This document shows, in pieces, positions 12,214-22,281 of a DNA stretch of 64,000 bases. Both the position numbers and the translations under genes were made by a program. The notes beneath the pieces are model-generated. The model did not search any database and was not told the origin of the DNA. It was given only the letters and a program-made list of their open reading frames with translations. The DNA comes from Glycine soja (Eukaryota > Streptophyta > Magnoliopsida > Fabales > Fabaceae): assembly GCF_004193775.1 (NCBI RefSeq), contig NC_041008.1, positions 41,821,136-41,885,135 of the forward strand. The letters run 5' to 3'. The first letter of the stretch is position 1. Each line of letters starts with the position of its first letter.

Positions 12214-13330
12214 ATGCTAGGTGCATTCAACATTATCGCTAGTGCATCCGGCACTTATTGGAAAAAGACTAAAATACCCCAGCCCTATTTTTAAAAACAG
12301 TTGTGCATTCAGCACATTCTTTTTCCTTCCGCGCTGCATTCATGAGCCCCTTCTTCTTCTTTCTGCGATTGCGAGTTCTTCTTCTGCGTGTTCTTCTTGA
12401 GCCCGTTCTTCTACTACACGTTCTTCTTCAGCATTATTGTTGGCGTGTTCGTGGTGCTTTTCACCTCGGCTGTGCACGTTCTTCTTTTGTTCGTGTTGCT
12501 TCATCGACGTCGAGGTAAGCCTCTTCTCCCTTTCCTTTGTGTTTGTGCTTCCATTTTTGCTGGTGTAGTGTAGTTTGTAGGGATTTAGTTGATCCACATA
12601 GGGATTTAGGTCATCTGCAGTAGAGGGCTCATGCTAGGTGCACCCAGCACTTAAGCACAAAAGACCAAAATGCCCCTGCTTATTTATTTAAAACATTTGC
12701 ACCCAGCAATTGGCTTCTCTTCTTCCCGCGACTCCTTCTTCTGCAACCGTGTGCGACCCAACAAGTTGATCCGCAACTCTCCGTTCTCCATCGTTGTCTT
12801 CTCCCTCCGCAGCGCCATTGTTTGTTTCTTCTTCTTCTTCTTCTTCTTCTTCAGCACGTCGCCATTGTCGAGGTAAGCACTCCTCCGTCGCTATCGTTTC
12901 GTTTCCATTGTTGCTTTGTGTAGTGCTTAGGGTAGTTGATCCGCGTATGCATTTAGGTGTTTCGTGTTTGCGTTATAGTTTATCCGCAGTAATGCTAGGG
13001 ATGTAGATGATCCGCGTAGTTTTTAGGTGATCCGCATTTGGTAGGATTATGTGAAGCTTAAGGCGGATCAAGTTGATCCGCAAGTTTTATGCGAATCAAC
13101 TTGATCCGCAGCTGGTAGGGTTCTCTGAGGCTGAATGCGGATCAAGTTGATCCGCCAGATTCATGGTTTAGCATACGGATCAAGTACAAGGTATATGATC
13201 CGCATGAGTATTTTCGATGAAGTTCCTTCATGCGGATCAAGTTGATCCGCGAGCTTTATGCGGATCAAGTTGATTCGCATGAAGCTTGCGGATCAACTTG
13301 ATCCGCATGAATGTATTTTAATTTTTAAAA
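12214..13330 (+). mobile_element. Two tandem MULE terminal fragments with palindrome array
   Basis: Two copies of the same terminus start at 12214 (ATGCTAGGTGCATTCAAC) and 12631 (ATGCTAGGTGCACCCAGC), 417 bp apart. Each is followed by a CT-rich leader and a shared block with GTCGAGGTAAGC (about 12508 and 12866), which looks like a conserved exon-donor junction. Only the second copy continues into the palindrome array (13063-13306). The terminus matches the inverted terminus at 4700-4745 of the OTU-bearing MULE. No transposase follows, so these are non-autonomous or truncated derivatives. Short frames in the CT-rich part look like low-complexity shadows. Confidence 0.6.
13063..13306. repeat. 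Array of seven GGATCAAGTTGATCC-type palindromes
   Basis: Near-identical 19-bp units GCGGATCAAGTTGATCCGC, palindromic around a central base, occur at 13063, 13091, 13137, 13232, 13260 and 13288, some with one mismatch. A seventh, at about 13186-13203, is interrupted by extra bases between its half sites. Spacing is irregular (28-95 bp). The same core occurs three times at 4362-4443. The pattern resembles subterminal transposase-binding sites. Confidence 0.85.
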
Positions 13331-13997
13331 ATAAAAATTAGTTTATTATTTATGAAAATGATATTAAATTAGGGTTTAGGGTTAATTTTGAGGCTGTCTT
13401 GTCATGTGCCTAAAAAAGATTAGAACCACAAGAATAATTAGGTCCTTGGAAAAGTTAAATTTCAGTGACCCCAATATAACACTCCTCCCATGAGTTAGAA
13501 TCAGAACCACAAGATCGTGGGCTTATGTTTCAGTTTTAAGATAGATAAATCAGAACCACAAGAATAATTAGGTCCTTGTTTTAGTTGTTTTGTTTGCAAT
13601 TGATACACATCTTTGATATTTGATTATTATCATATGTTGTACATTGTATTGATTGTGCTACTGCATATCCCATGCATGAAAAACATGCCTATAATCTGGT
13701 TAAATATCATAATTGATTGATTAATCTCATACTTCCTTACAAGAGGTATGTAATAATTGATTGATTAATCTCATACTTCCTCTCTGCTCATGATTTGTTT
13801 TTTATGTTGACAAAAGGGGAGAGATAGATAAAAGATAAGAGAGTAAGATAATTTATCTATTCTTTATGAGACAACTTTTTTATATATGAATCTATGAAAT
13901 CTTCAACTGTCTCATATAAGCTATCATTGCAAAACCAAGGGAGAGTAAACTACATACAAATAAATATTTTTTGTTGTTGTTCCTAACCTACAGGTGG
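13331..13997. other. Intergenic, with a 27-bp direct repeat
   Basis: No ORF is supported. A perfect 27-bp direct repeat, AGAACCACAAGAATAATTAG plus GTCCTTG, lies at 13422-13448 and 13552-13578. A second partial duplication containing TAATTGATTGATTAATCTCA occurs at about 13709 and 13752. Confidence 0.7.
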
Positions 13998-14558
13998 TTG
14001 TCATCATAAAAAAGGGAGAGAATGTAAATCATGCAGGTATTGATGATGTCAAAAAGAATTTGCTTGATAATGAGTGTCATCATCAAAAAGGGGGAGAATG
14101 TGAATGTATGCATACATGATTTTGATGATGCCAAAGAAGAATCAAACAAGGTTGCTTCAAAAGATAAACAATGCTTCAAGATTAATACAAGATTGTTTCA
14201 ACAAACAAAGCCTTGTTTCAAGATTCAATAAAGATCAAGCGTTGCCTCAAAACAAAAAACAGGATTTTTTACAAAGATAGTGGAAAATTTTAAGTGGGTT
14301 GCTTGAGGACTGGACGTAGGCACGGGAAATGGCCGAACCAGTATAAATCGAGTTTGCATTTCTCTCTTCCCTTATCTCATTTATGTTATTGCAATCAATT
14401 TTGTCTTGCATGTTTAAAGAACATTATTAAATTGATTGCTGCTTCTTCTTCTGCGTTATGAGGTTATCATTTAGAAGGAGATTAAAAGTTTGTTAATGGG
14501 AAAATTTTGAAACTTAATTCATCCCCCCTATTAAGTTATTGAGGTCACTTGTCTAACA
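13998..14558 (+). mobile_element. SIRE-like Ty1/copia LTR with polypurine tract
   Basis: A polypurine tract AAAAAGGGGGAGAA ends near 14098. The LTR then starts at 14099 (TGTGAATGTATGCATAC) and ends near 14558 (GTCTAACA), about 460 bp. The 3' part has the soybean SIRE-type U5 signature, a C-run followed by TTAAGTTATTGAGGTCACTT. A polypurine tract on the left side makes this a 3' LTR. A second, degenerate copy of the tract plus LTR start lies just upstream at 13998-14067. The internal region and 5' LTR are missing. Confidence 0.6.
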
Positions 14559-14563
14559 GAACA

Positions 14564-15221
14564 CACTACTGGAAAAAGCGCTATTTACGTTGGTTAATTT
14601 ACACATTCGACATTGGTTATTAACCGTCGTCATAGGCAACATCGTAGAAAGTCTCAGCTTTCTACGACAGTTTCATAAAAACCGTTTTAGAAAAACGTAT
14701 CTTTCTAAGATGATTCTTATCTAACGATTCTTCTAAGACGATTCTTATCTAACAATCGTATAAGAACCATCTTAGAATGGTAGCATTCAAAAACGGTTTT
14801 TAATGGTAGCATTCAAAAATGGTTTTTAGCTAAAACTCGTCTTTAAATGTCATCATTCTAAGACGGTTCTCTGAAGAACTGTCTTAGAATGTTTTTTATT
14901 TAAAAAAAATTAAAATACATTGAGTATTCTAAAATGGTTTTTCCAAAAAACCATCTTAGAATGTTTTTTTTTTATAAAAAAAATTAACTTCTTCCAATTA
15001 AATTCAAGAAGTTTTGCTCTCTCTCTCTGACTTATCAAAATATGGTTTTCCATTCCAAGGCAGTGAATAATCTTTTATCACATAATTTTGACTACTACCT
15101 TCATTATTTTAATTAGCTAGTCATGTGACTACATATATATAGTTTGGCTAATAATATTTGAACTCTAAACGCAGTCCATCTATAGTTTGACTATTTGAAC
15201 AAGTTAATTGATCCAGTAGTG
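14564..15221. mobile_element. Non-autonomous CACTA element, complete
   Basis: The element begins CACTACTGGAAAAAGCGC and ends with the inverted TCCAGTAGTG, giving a 10-bp terminal inverted repeat. It is flanked on both sides by ACA (14561-14563 and 15222-15224), the 3-bp target duplication typical of CACTA elements. Subterminal repeats of the TTCTAAGACGGTTCT type fill about 14640-14980 in both orientations. Its 658 bp contain no transposase, so movement would need an autonomous partner. It is inserted a few bases beyond the end of the SIRE-like LTR. Confidence 0.88.
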
Positions 15222-15926
15222 ACATGATATAGGTAAAAATTTAGACAGCCACCGTCTCCAAAATTAATGAAATAACATAATAAAGAAGCTTTTACAACAA
15301 AAGATATGTATGAATCTACCTTGTCTAAATTTTGATAAATTGAATTGATAACATCTCTTATTTCACAGTTTGTCTACTGAGACCCCTCCTGATTTATTTC
15401 TGGCAGCTTCTCAAACAGCATAGGGGTTGAATAGCTCCCATCAAAATAAGATCACTCTGAATAAATAGAAAAGGTCAATTCATTGACTAGTTATTATCAT
15501 AAATACATGAGGACCCACAATCAAAATTATATATATCTTTAGAAAATAACAGGCTTATTTGGGCCTGAAAAAAATCTTGAAGTTAATAAAATTAGACACT
15601 CTTGTGAAGGATCCCAACTCATTGATCTGTCTGAGATGCTCAAACATGGAGGAATCAGGCCTACAAGTGTTGCGTGACTAGTTTTGTCTGAGATGCTCAT
15701 AACTCATGACTCAACAGTGGATTTATGGTATAACAAACATTAAGGATGCAAGACACATATAAGCATTATTATTAAGTCTCATTTAATCATGTAGGAGAAA
15801 ATAAAAATAATAATTCAAGCATATTCAACAAAACTAGTCATAAGTAATCACACAGAGTGCACACCAGAATATGATAAGCACATAACACACTGGCCGAAAG
15901 GTTCGACCTGCTCTGATACCACTAAA
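15222..15926 (-). mobile_element. Probable internal leader of gypsy-type element, truncated
   Basis: A primer-binding site complementary to initiator tRNA-Met (TGGTATCAGAGC on the minus strand) lies at 15910-15921, directly next to the LTR at 15927. Sequence to its left is therefore expected to be the untranslated leader of the element, but no gag ORF is recognised before the CACTA element. The rest of this stretch is unassigned. Confidence 0.45.
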
Positions 15927-18900
15927 TGTGACACCCTCTACCCTGACATATAAATAAATAAAATATATAAAAATATCGGTAACCAAATTCACACGGGTAA
16001 AAGGTTCACGTTCACTTCACTATTATCAATTAAAACTTATTAAAAATATATTCGGCTCGAAACAAGACCTTCAAAATTTAAAAAAATATTTTGTTAAATC
16101 AGTGAGATAAAATAAAATAGACTAACATTATGCAATTAATTTAAAACTTATGTCTCACTGTCACATCCTATCAGAGCATTGTGTCCCAACGTCCTTCAGC
16201 ACAAGATTCCTTTAAGCACTTCACCTAGTCATCTACTCCCCCGAACACAAGGTTCAAGATTATCACAGTATCCAAACGCAAACAGCAAACTGGGAGTGAG
16301 CTATCACATTCCTAACTATTAGAGAGAAACAAAACAACATATAGTAGCCAAATACAATTTACTTAGCATATCTCACATTATTTTATCACTTTGTCATTCA
16401 AAATTCACTTTTCATCCATCAATCACACTTTTCAATCATCAATCACATTACACAAGAATCACATGTTCTAATCAAGACATAATAACACCTCAATTTCATA
16501 ATAAACAATTAACAAGCGCATGAGACAATTATGCTAAGACTCAAGCCTACATGCAATGTGGTACCATGTCAGTGAAAAACCACCCTGGGGTGCTTAGGAG
16601 TACATAACAAGACACACCATACAATGGGTTTGTCAGGTCACTCTCACTAAGTAAGATCATAGGGAGACCAGTCAGGGTCACGATGTTTTGCGAGAATGCT
16701 CCAACCATATGGGATCAACATAGGCTTAAAGGAGCACTCAAACCCGGTGGCCCCCAAGGCCTACACTCCGAAGAGTCCGTGAGGGCCTCTCCCTCCTGAT
16801 TCAGGTCCAACCCCTAAAATCATTTTAGCACACAGACACTGCTAGTGAATTATACAATACCCACGATCTCACATTCGTGTCTTAAGCACGTACAACATAT
16901 TGCGCTACAATTTAACACTGGTTTCTAAATAGGAACCTACCCTTTCTCTTTAACACTGGTTCCTAAATAGGAAACCTACATTTTCTCTTTAACACTGCGC
17001 ATTTACACTTTTCTCAAGATAACACTGGTCGGGTTATTGTACAATTTACAGCTTACAACACAAATAATGTCACATCAAGAGTTAATCACACACTTATTCA
17101 CAACCAAAACTCATTCACAATTTCACATCTCATAATGTCACAATCCACCATCACATGTTTTCACATATCTCACAATTCAACACATGTTCTACTTTACACT
17201 TTTACTCAATCTCAATAACAATATTATAATCTCAAGGCAACATATTATTCCATAATTCATCACATATTTCATTTATAAACACTGCTCATGAATTATACAA
17301 TATCACGACCTCATACTCATGTTTCAAACATGTTTAACACAATTGCACTACAATTTAACACTGGTTCCTAACTAGGAAACCTACATTTTCTCTTAAACAC
17401 TGCGCGTCAACGCTTTTCTCAAGATAACACTGGTCGGGTTATTGTATAATTCATAGCTCACAATATAATTATTGTCACATCAAGTGTCAAACACACACAC
17501 TTATTCACAATCAAATATCATGCCCACAATTTAACATCTCATAACATCACATCAATCATCTTATTTTTATATGTATCTCGCAAATTGACACATTCAACTT
17601 TGTACTACTCAATTTTCACTATAATATTATAATATCATTATAATAACTTATTACACCTTATAACTCATACACATCACACAATAATAATATTTGCATGATA
17701 CAAAACATATATATGTATATGTATATAGTAAATTAAACTACATTGTTTTTTATCAAAGGATTTCTATAACAATTAATTTAATATTACGTCAAAAGAAATT
17801 ATCACTAGACATTAACCTTACCATTTTCTTTAATTTATTATTCTAGTATTACAATAATTATATACACATAACATGTTGATCATCGTCGTAGAAAAATTAG
17901 AGCAAGATAATAATTTATATAAAACAAGTCATTGAATAATATTATTTAAAATATAGTTTACGTTAATAAAAAGAGCTTAATTTTTCCAAGGAGTTCACAC
18001 TCAACACAAAAACACATCAATTTCATAACAATTTCTCATTGGGACATCAACTGATTCATCAAACATATATAATTCACTGTAATAATTAAAAGGATAAAAT
18101 GAAAATTGCAAAAACACCCAAAAACTCATTCCAATTGATATCTCTAAGGATCCCTACACATGTTCTCACTAATTCCCAATTGTGAATAACTCATCCCTTA
18201 CCTCTAAGCGGGCTCACGTGTCTTCAGCCAGCGATAGCAGCATCTCTAGCGGTTCCGTGACATTCCTCCAATTTTTTTTCCTAATTGCTCCGATAGAGTT
18301 CCCAAACGTCAAAGAGACAGAGAAGGGATTGAAGTCTCCACTTGTACTGTCATAATGCGATTTATTTTTCTCCCTCCACAAATATTATCTCGCAAATCCC
18401 AACGGTGAAAGCGTGCGAAACTGAATTTCGAACAACATATACAAATTTCATGAAAATCCAACGGTTAACGAAACCGGGATCGTAGTTTTTCCGAGACAGC
18501 TCTGGGTTTCTGCGGGAAAGGAAAATACTACAATGTGAGGGGTATTTCTCTTAGCTCAGACACAATATCGAAATTCCCAACAGTGAGAATGCTCGGAATT
18601 GGGTTGCGAACGTGGTGCCCAAATTTCACGACGATCCAACGGTGAATGAGTCCGAGATCGTCATTTTTCTGAGATAGGTTAGGTGGCCTACGGAAAAAAG
18701 AGAGAGTTTTGGAAGAAAAGAGAAAAAAAAATGAAATTGTAAGGCAGAGGAGGCTGAGGAGTCAGTCTGAAACTCACCTATCATGTTGCTATTTATAGCT
18801 AGGGGCATTTTCGACCTATTATTTACTCTATTTATTTATTTATTATTTATTATTTTATAAAAAAAAACTTTATTTTATTCTCTATCAAACAAATAAATAA

Positions 18901-19055
18901 AATACTCTTTTTATTTTCTCTCAAATCATTATTTTAATTAATAATTATATCTCCTTATTTATTTATTTATAAAATCTCATCATTATTTTTAAAATTCTAT
19001 TTATTTATAAATAACAATTGTTTTTAATCTAGTTTATGAAAATTGGGATGTTACA
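15927..19055 (-). mobile_element. Long LTR of a Ty3/gypsy-type retrotransposon
   Basis: On the plus strand the segment starts TGTGACACCCTCTACC and ends GGGATGTTACA, i.e. TG...CA ends as read on the minus strand (TGTAACATCCC...GTGTCACA). With the adjacent tRNA-Met primer site this gives a 3.1-kb LTR of a minus-oriented element. Inside there is a 442-bp tandem duplication (units starting about 16837 and 17279) and a divergent ~180-bp repeat near 18390-18675 containing the CCAACGGT motif. Only one LTR is in the window. Long LTRs of this kind occur in Tat/Ogre-like and related lineages; lineage assignment is inference. The short frames inside are not considered genes. Confidence 0.65.
16837..17720. 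repeat. 442-bp tandem duplication inside the LTR
   Basis: The words ACACTGCT-GAATTATACAATA, AACACTGGTTCCTAA and GATAACACTGGTCGGG recur in the same order with a constant offset near 442 bp. The copies differ by many substitutions, so the duplication is older than the last insertions here. Confidence 0.85.
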
Positions 19056-20560
19056 GTATCAACACCTACATGATTCGTAATTGGCTCCTAAGGCTTCTCA
19101 TGAACCTTGTTAGCATCATGATCCACATGCTCACTCAAAAACAAAAGCAGTTGCCCTTGTCTATGTTGCTGATGTTGTCGACCTTCAACGTTGAGGGGGC
19201 TTCTTCCTCATCATCAACAACCTGTCTATTTAAGGCTCTTCCTAAAACTCTACTTAAAACTCGACGCAATCCTCTGGTTCTAACCATAAAGAAGATAATG
19301 CTCCAATTACTCCTTGTGAACTACACAAGATGGCTTGAGCCTAATTCTAAAATAGATTGAAACGTCATTTCAAAGAGGTGTGGCTCCTCCGTGTATCATT
19401 TTGGTGTCTCATCAGTTGGGTGTCTCATCATTTTGGTCACATTCATTGGATTCATGCTTACTAAGAGGCAAATCAAGTTGTTGAGTTTTTGCAAATCATG
19501 AGTTTTCAAACCATAGAGATGATCTTTTATGTTCCCCCTCCGATGGTTTGAGTTTGCAAACCATAGAGATGATCTTCCATGTTCCCCCTGATTTTGTGGA
19601 CTTGGCTTTGTTAGTTGACAATGCTGGGGTTTCTGGGGTTTCTAGCCTGCTTCTTCTTCTTTTAATTAGTTTCCATTGTCCACAAAAAAAAATGGCTTAA
19701 GGCTTGAGCATTTACTTATGGCTCACACATGCCATTCTCTATGATGGTATAGTTGGAAAATGGAAAGTATAGAAAGATCTAAAGAATGTTCTAACAATTG
19801 CGGTAGACCTTATTTTGGGAAGGCTACTGTTAGTAGGACAAAGGTTGAAGTCATGTTTGGTACGCATGTGGGTCTTAGTTCAAATGTTGGAAACGATTGC
19901 AATTTCTCGATTTTCCTTTCAAGCTCGAAAGCCTTGATATGCAACTTAAGTTAAAGGTTAAAGTTTTGTTCAATAGAAGCCTTTTTATTTATTTATTTAT
20001 AGTACACTATTTAATAATAAATTACTATGTAGCTTTATAATATTTATGAAAAAATAGTTTTATAATAGTTTGTAATTAATTGATAAAATAAAAAATATTT
20101 TTTCTATCAACAAATGAAAAAAAAAAATTAAAGTTTTATATTATTCTACCAAAAAATATTTTGCCGCTCTTATTGCCCAGATTTCTTTGATCTCTTAGTA
20201 CTTCAACCAACACGCGTTTCATGTCCAAGTTCCATCTAAGATAACTTCTTGTTTCCTATTTTTTTTTTTTCTGTCACCTTTCTTCTCCCTTTGATGTTTC
20301 CTTTGGATGGCTCCATTGAAGTTAATACTACCTATTAACCTGCACATAACAAATATCACATACAACACATTATTAACTTGATTAACCCGCACATAACAGA
20401 TATCACATACAATGCACAATTATAGAGTGTATGAATAAATACTTTTTTCTGAAGAAACACATGGCAGCCACCAAAAGTTTTTTCTTAAAGTAGCAAATTA
20501 CAGTATGTAATTAAACCAAGTACATAAAAAAGTCTCTCTTCAATAAAAAAACTACATAAT
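19056..20560. other. Unassigned region with coding-like relic
   Basis: Frames at about 19060-19360 and 19760-19954 have coding-like composition but are broken, and I do not recognise the family. Two imperfect direct repeats of CATAGAGATGATCTT-CATGTTCCCCCT lie at about 19513 and 19562. Another repeat pair, CGCACATAACA-ATATCACATACAA, lies at about 20341 and 20390. No gene is called. Confidence 0.4.
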
Positions 20561-20564
20561 AAAA

Positions 20565-22281
20565 CACTCCTTATGCAAAGTTTCTTCTAACTTGATGATT
20601 AGCAAACATGTTCGTTGCTAATGTATCTCGAAATCTTGTCCACTCTTCAGTGACTTGAATAGTTGTGACATCATTTGTCACATTGTTTTGAACTCTTTCC
20701 GTTGGTCGAGTTAACACTTGATCAACAATGAATAAAAGCTCTAAATCTCCAGCCTCTAAAAGTTAATCAATTTGTTTCTCATCTCTTATAAGATTGTGTA
20801 ACACAAAACAAGCATTGATGATTCTTATTTGTGTCTTTATATCGAAAGATGAAGGTGTTCTTAATATATTCCATCTTTTTTCTTTCAATATCCCGAACGA
20901 CCTTTCTACTGCATTTCGTGCACTTGCATGATGAAAATTAAATAACTCCTTGTAATTTTGAGGGGTGTTTCTAGTTCACTCATTAAGATGATATCTAGTC
21001 CCTCGATATGGTGCTCAAAATCCAAGACCATTGGTATATCCAGCACCCATAAGAAAGTACTTATCTATAATGGTTTAAAAAAAATTATAGGCTTGAACTA
21101 CACAAGTTAAATAAAATTTTATTTGCAAGAGATATTACCAGTTGGAATTTCAAGTTTATTTTAACCACATAAAACATCTCATAATACTTGAGAATCTCCA
21201 ACAGACCTTTCCCACCCAGGCAACACATAAATAAACCTTAAATCTGGACCACAAGCTGCTAACACATTTGTAGAGACATTACTTTTTCTATTACGATATT
21301 TAGGCCTATCTTCAAGAAAAACTAATACCGGAATATGTGTTCCATCAGCGCCTATTATAGAGAAGATGGTGGAATATAGACTTAGGTGGTTTGGGCATGT
21401 AGAGAGAAGACCGGTAGACTCTGTAGTGAGGAGAGTAGACCAGATGGAGAGAAGACAAACAATTCGAGGCAGAGGAAGACCCAAAAAGACTATAAGAGAG
21501 GTTATCAAAAAGGATCTCGAAATTAATGGTTTGAATAGAAGTATGGTACTTGATAGAACATTATGGCGGAAGTTGATCCATGTAGCCGACCCCACCTAGT
21601 GGGATAAGGCGTTGTTGTTGTTGTATGTGTTCCATCAAGTGCTACAACGCAATTCTACAAACAACCCAATTTTATTAATATATTTAGTTTTTGAAAAATC
21701 TTTATAGTTAGTTAATCTAGCCTAACTATTGATCAACTTACCTCAAACCAACTCCATTTAATTGTCTCTAAACCTTCTAGATTATATGTATGAAACTTCA
21801 AATAGTCCTCGCTCACTTTCATTACATCTCTCAAGACATTATTGAATTGACTGCTTATTGTTTCTTTAGATCTGTAATAATCCAAATGCACAACTCTATA
21901 CTCAAGGTTGTGAGCAACGATGTGTAAAAACATCACCATCGCTTGAGTTATTGGAACATTTCTTGTTCTTACTAATCCATCGCCTTCTTGTAAATTTCTA
22001 CAAAGCTTGAAAAACACACTCTTACTAACCCTTAGTTGTTCAAAACAATCTATTTCTAACCCTCTAATGAGACGGTTAAGGTGACTGCGTCGTTCCAATT
22101 CCCATTTACGGATTGGTTCCTTAACAAAATGACTGTTATCATGCCATGCTACTACACCCATAATCATATAAACGACACAAACAAAAGCAATTTTAATTAT
22201 CTTCTTAAATTCCTCTCTTTTAGGTTTTCTTGAAGTAATTGCGGTGTCAACTATGTTAGCATCAATTTCTTCCCAATCCAA
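20565..22281 (-). pseudogene. PIF/Harbinger transposase (HARBI1-like), disrupted
   Basis: The N-terminal part at 22281-21733 shows the plant HARBI1-like region with CFEQLRVSKSVFFKLC and LHIVAHNLEYRVV. The DDE nuclease part resumes upstream of 21660 with the catalytic-region motif DGTHIPV and continues with YRNRKSNVSTNVLAACGPDL and GWERSVGDSQVL to about 21179. The C-terminal part, about 21061-20565, keeps NFHHASARNAVERSFG and INACFVLHNLIRDE. At least two in-frame stops are visible in the C-terminal part (near 21017 and 20977). A LINE fragment splits the catalytic exon. The protein would have cut DNA at 3-bp TTA/TAA targets; this copy is dead. Confidence 0.85.
21348..21623 (+). mobile_element. 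5'-truncated RTE-type LINE insertion
   Basis: This 276-bp segment encodes the C-terminus of an RTE-clade LINE (RLRWFGHVERRP, then RGRGRPKKT and the end WRKLIHVADPT) and finishes with the (TTG)n tail typical of that clade. It is flanked by a perfect 14-bp target duplication, TATGTGTTCCATCA, at 21334-21347 and 21624-21637. It lies inside the Harbinger transposase in the opposite orientation. Confidence 0.92.

Noticed and set aside
12303..13006. Overlapping short frames rich in Ser, Phe, Arg and Leu
   Set aside because: They arise from CTT/TTC-rich low-complexity leader sequence of the MULE termini; no domain, and frames overlap on both strands.
14640..14980. Short TTCTAAGACGG inverted units considered as a microRNA hairpin
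   Set aside because: They are the subterminal repeats of the CACTA element in both orientations; no separate precursor structure is needed.
19043..19954. Two frames of 105 and 64 codons after the gypsy LTR
   Set aside because: Coding-like wording is visible but it changes frame and no family is recognised, so no gene is called.
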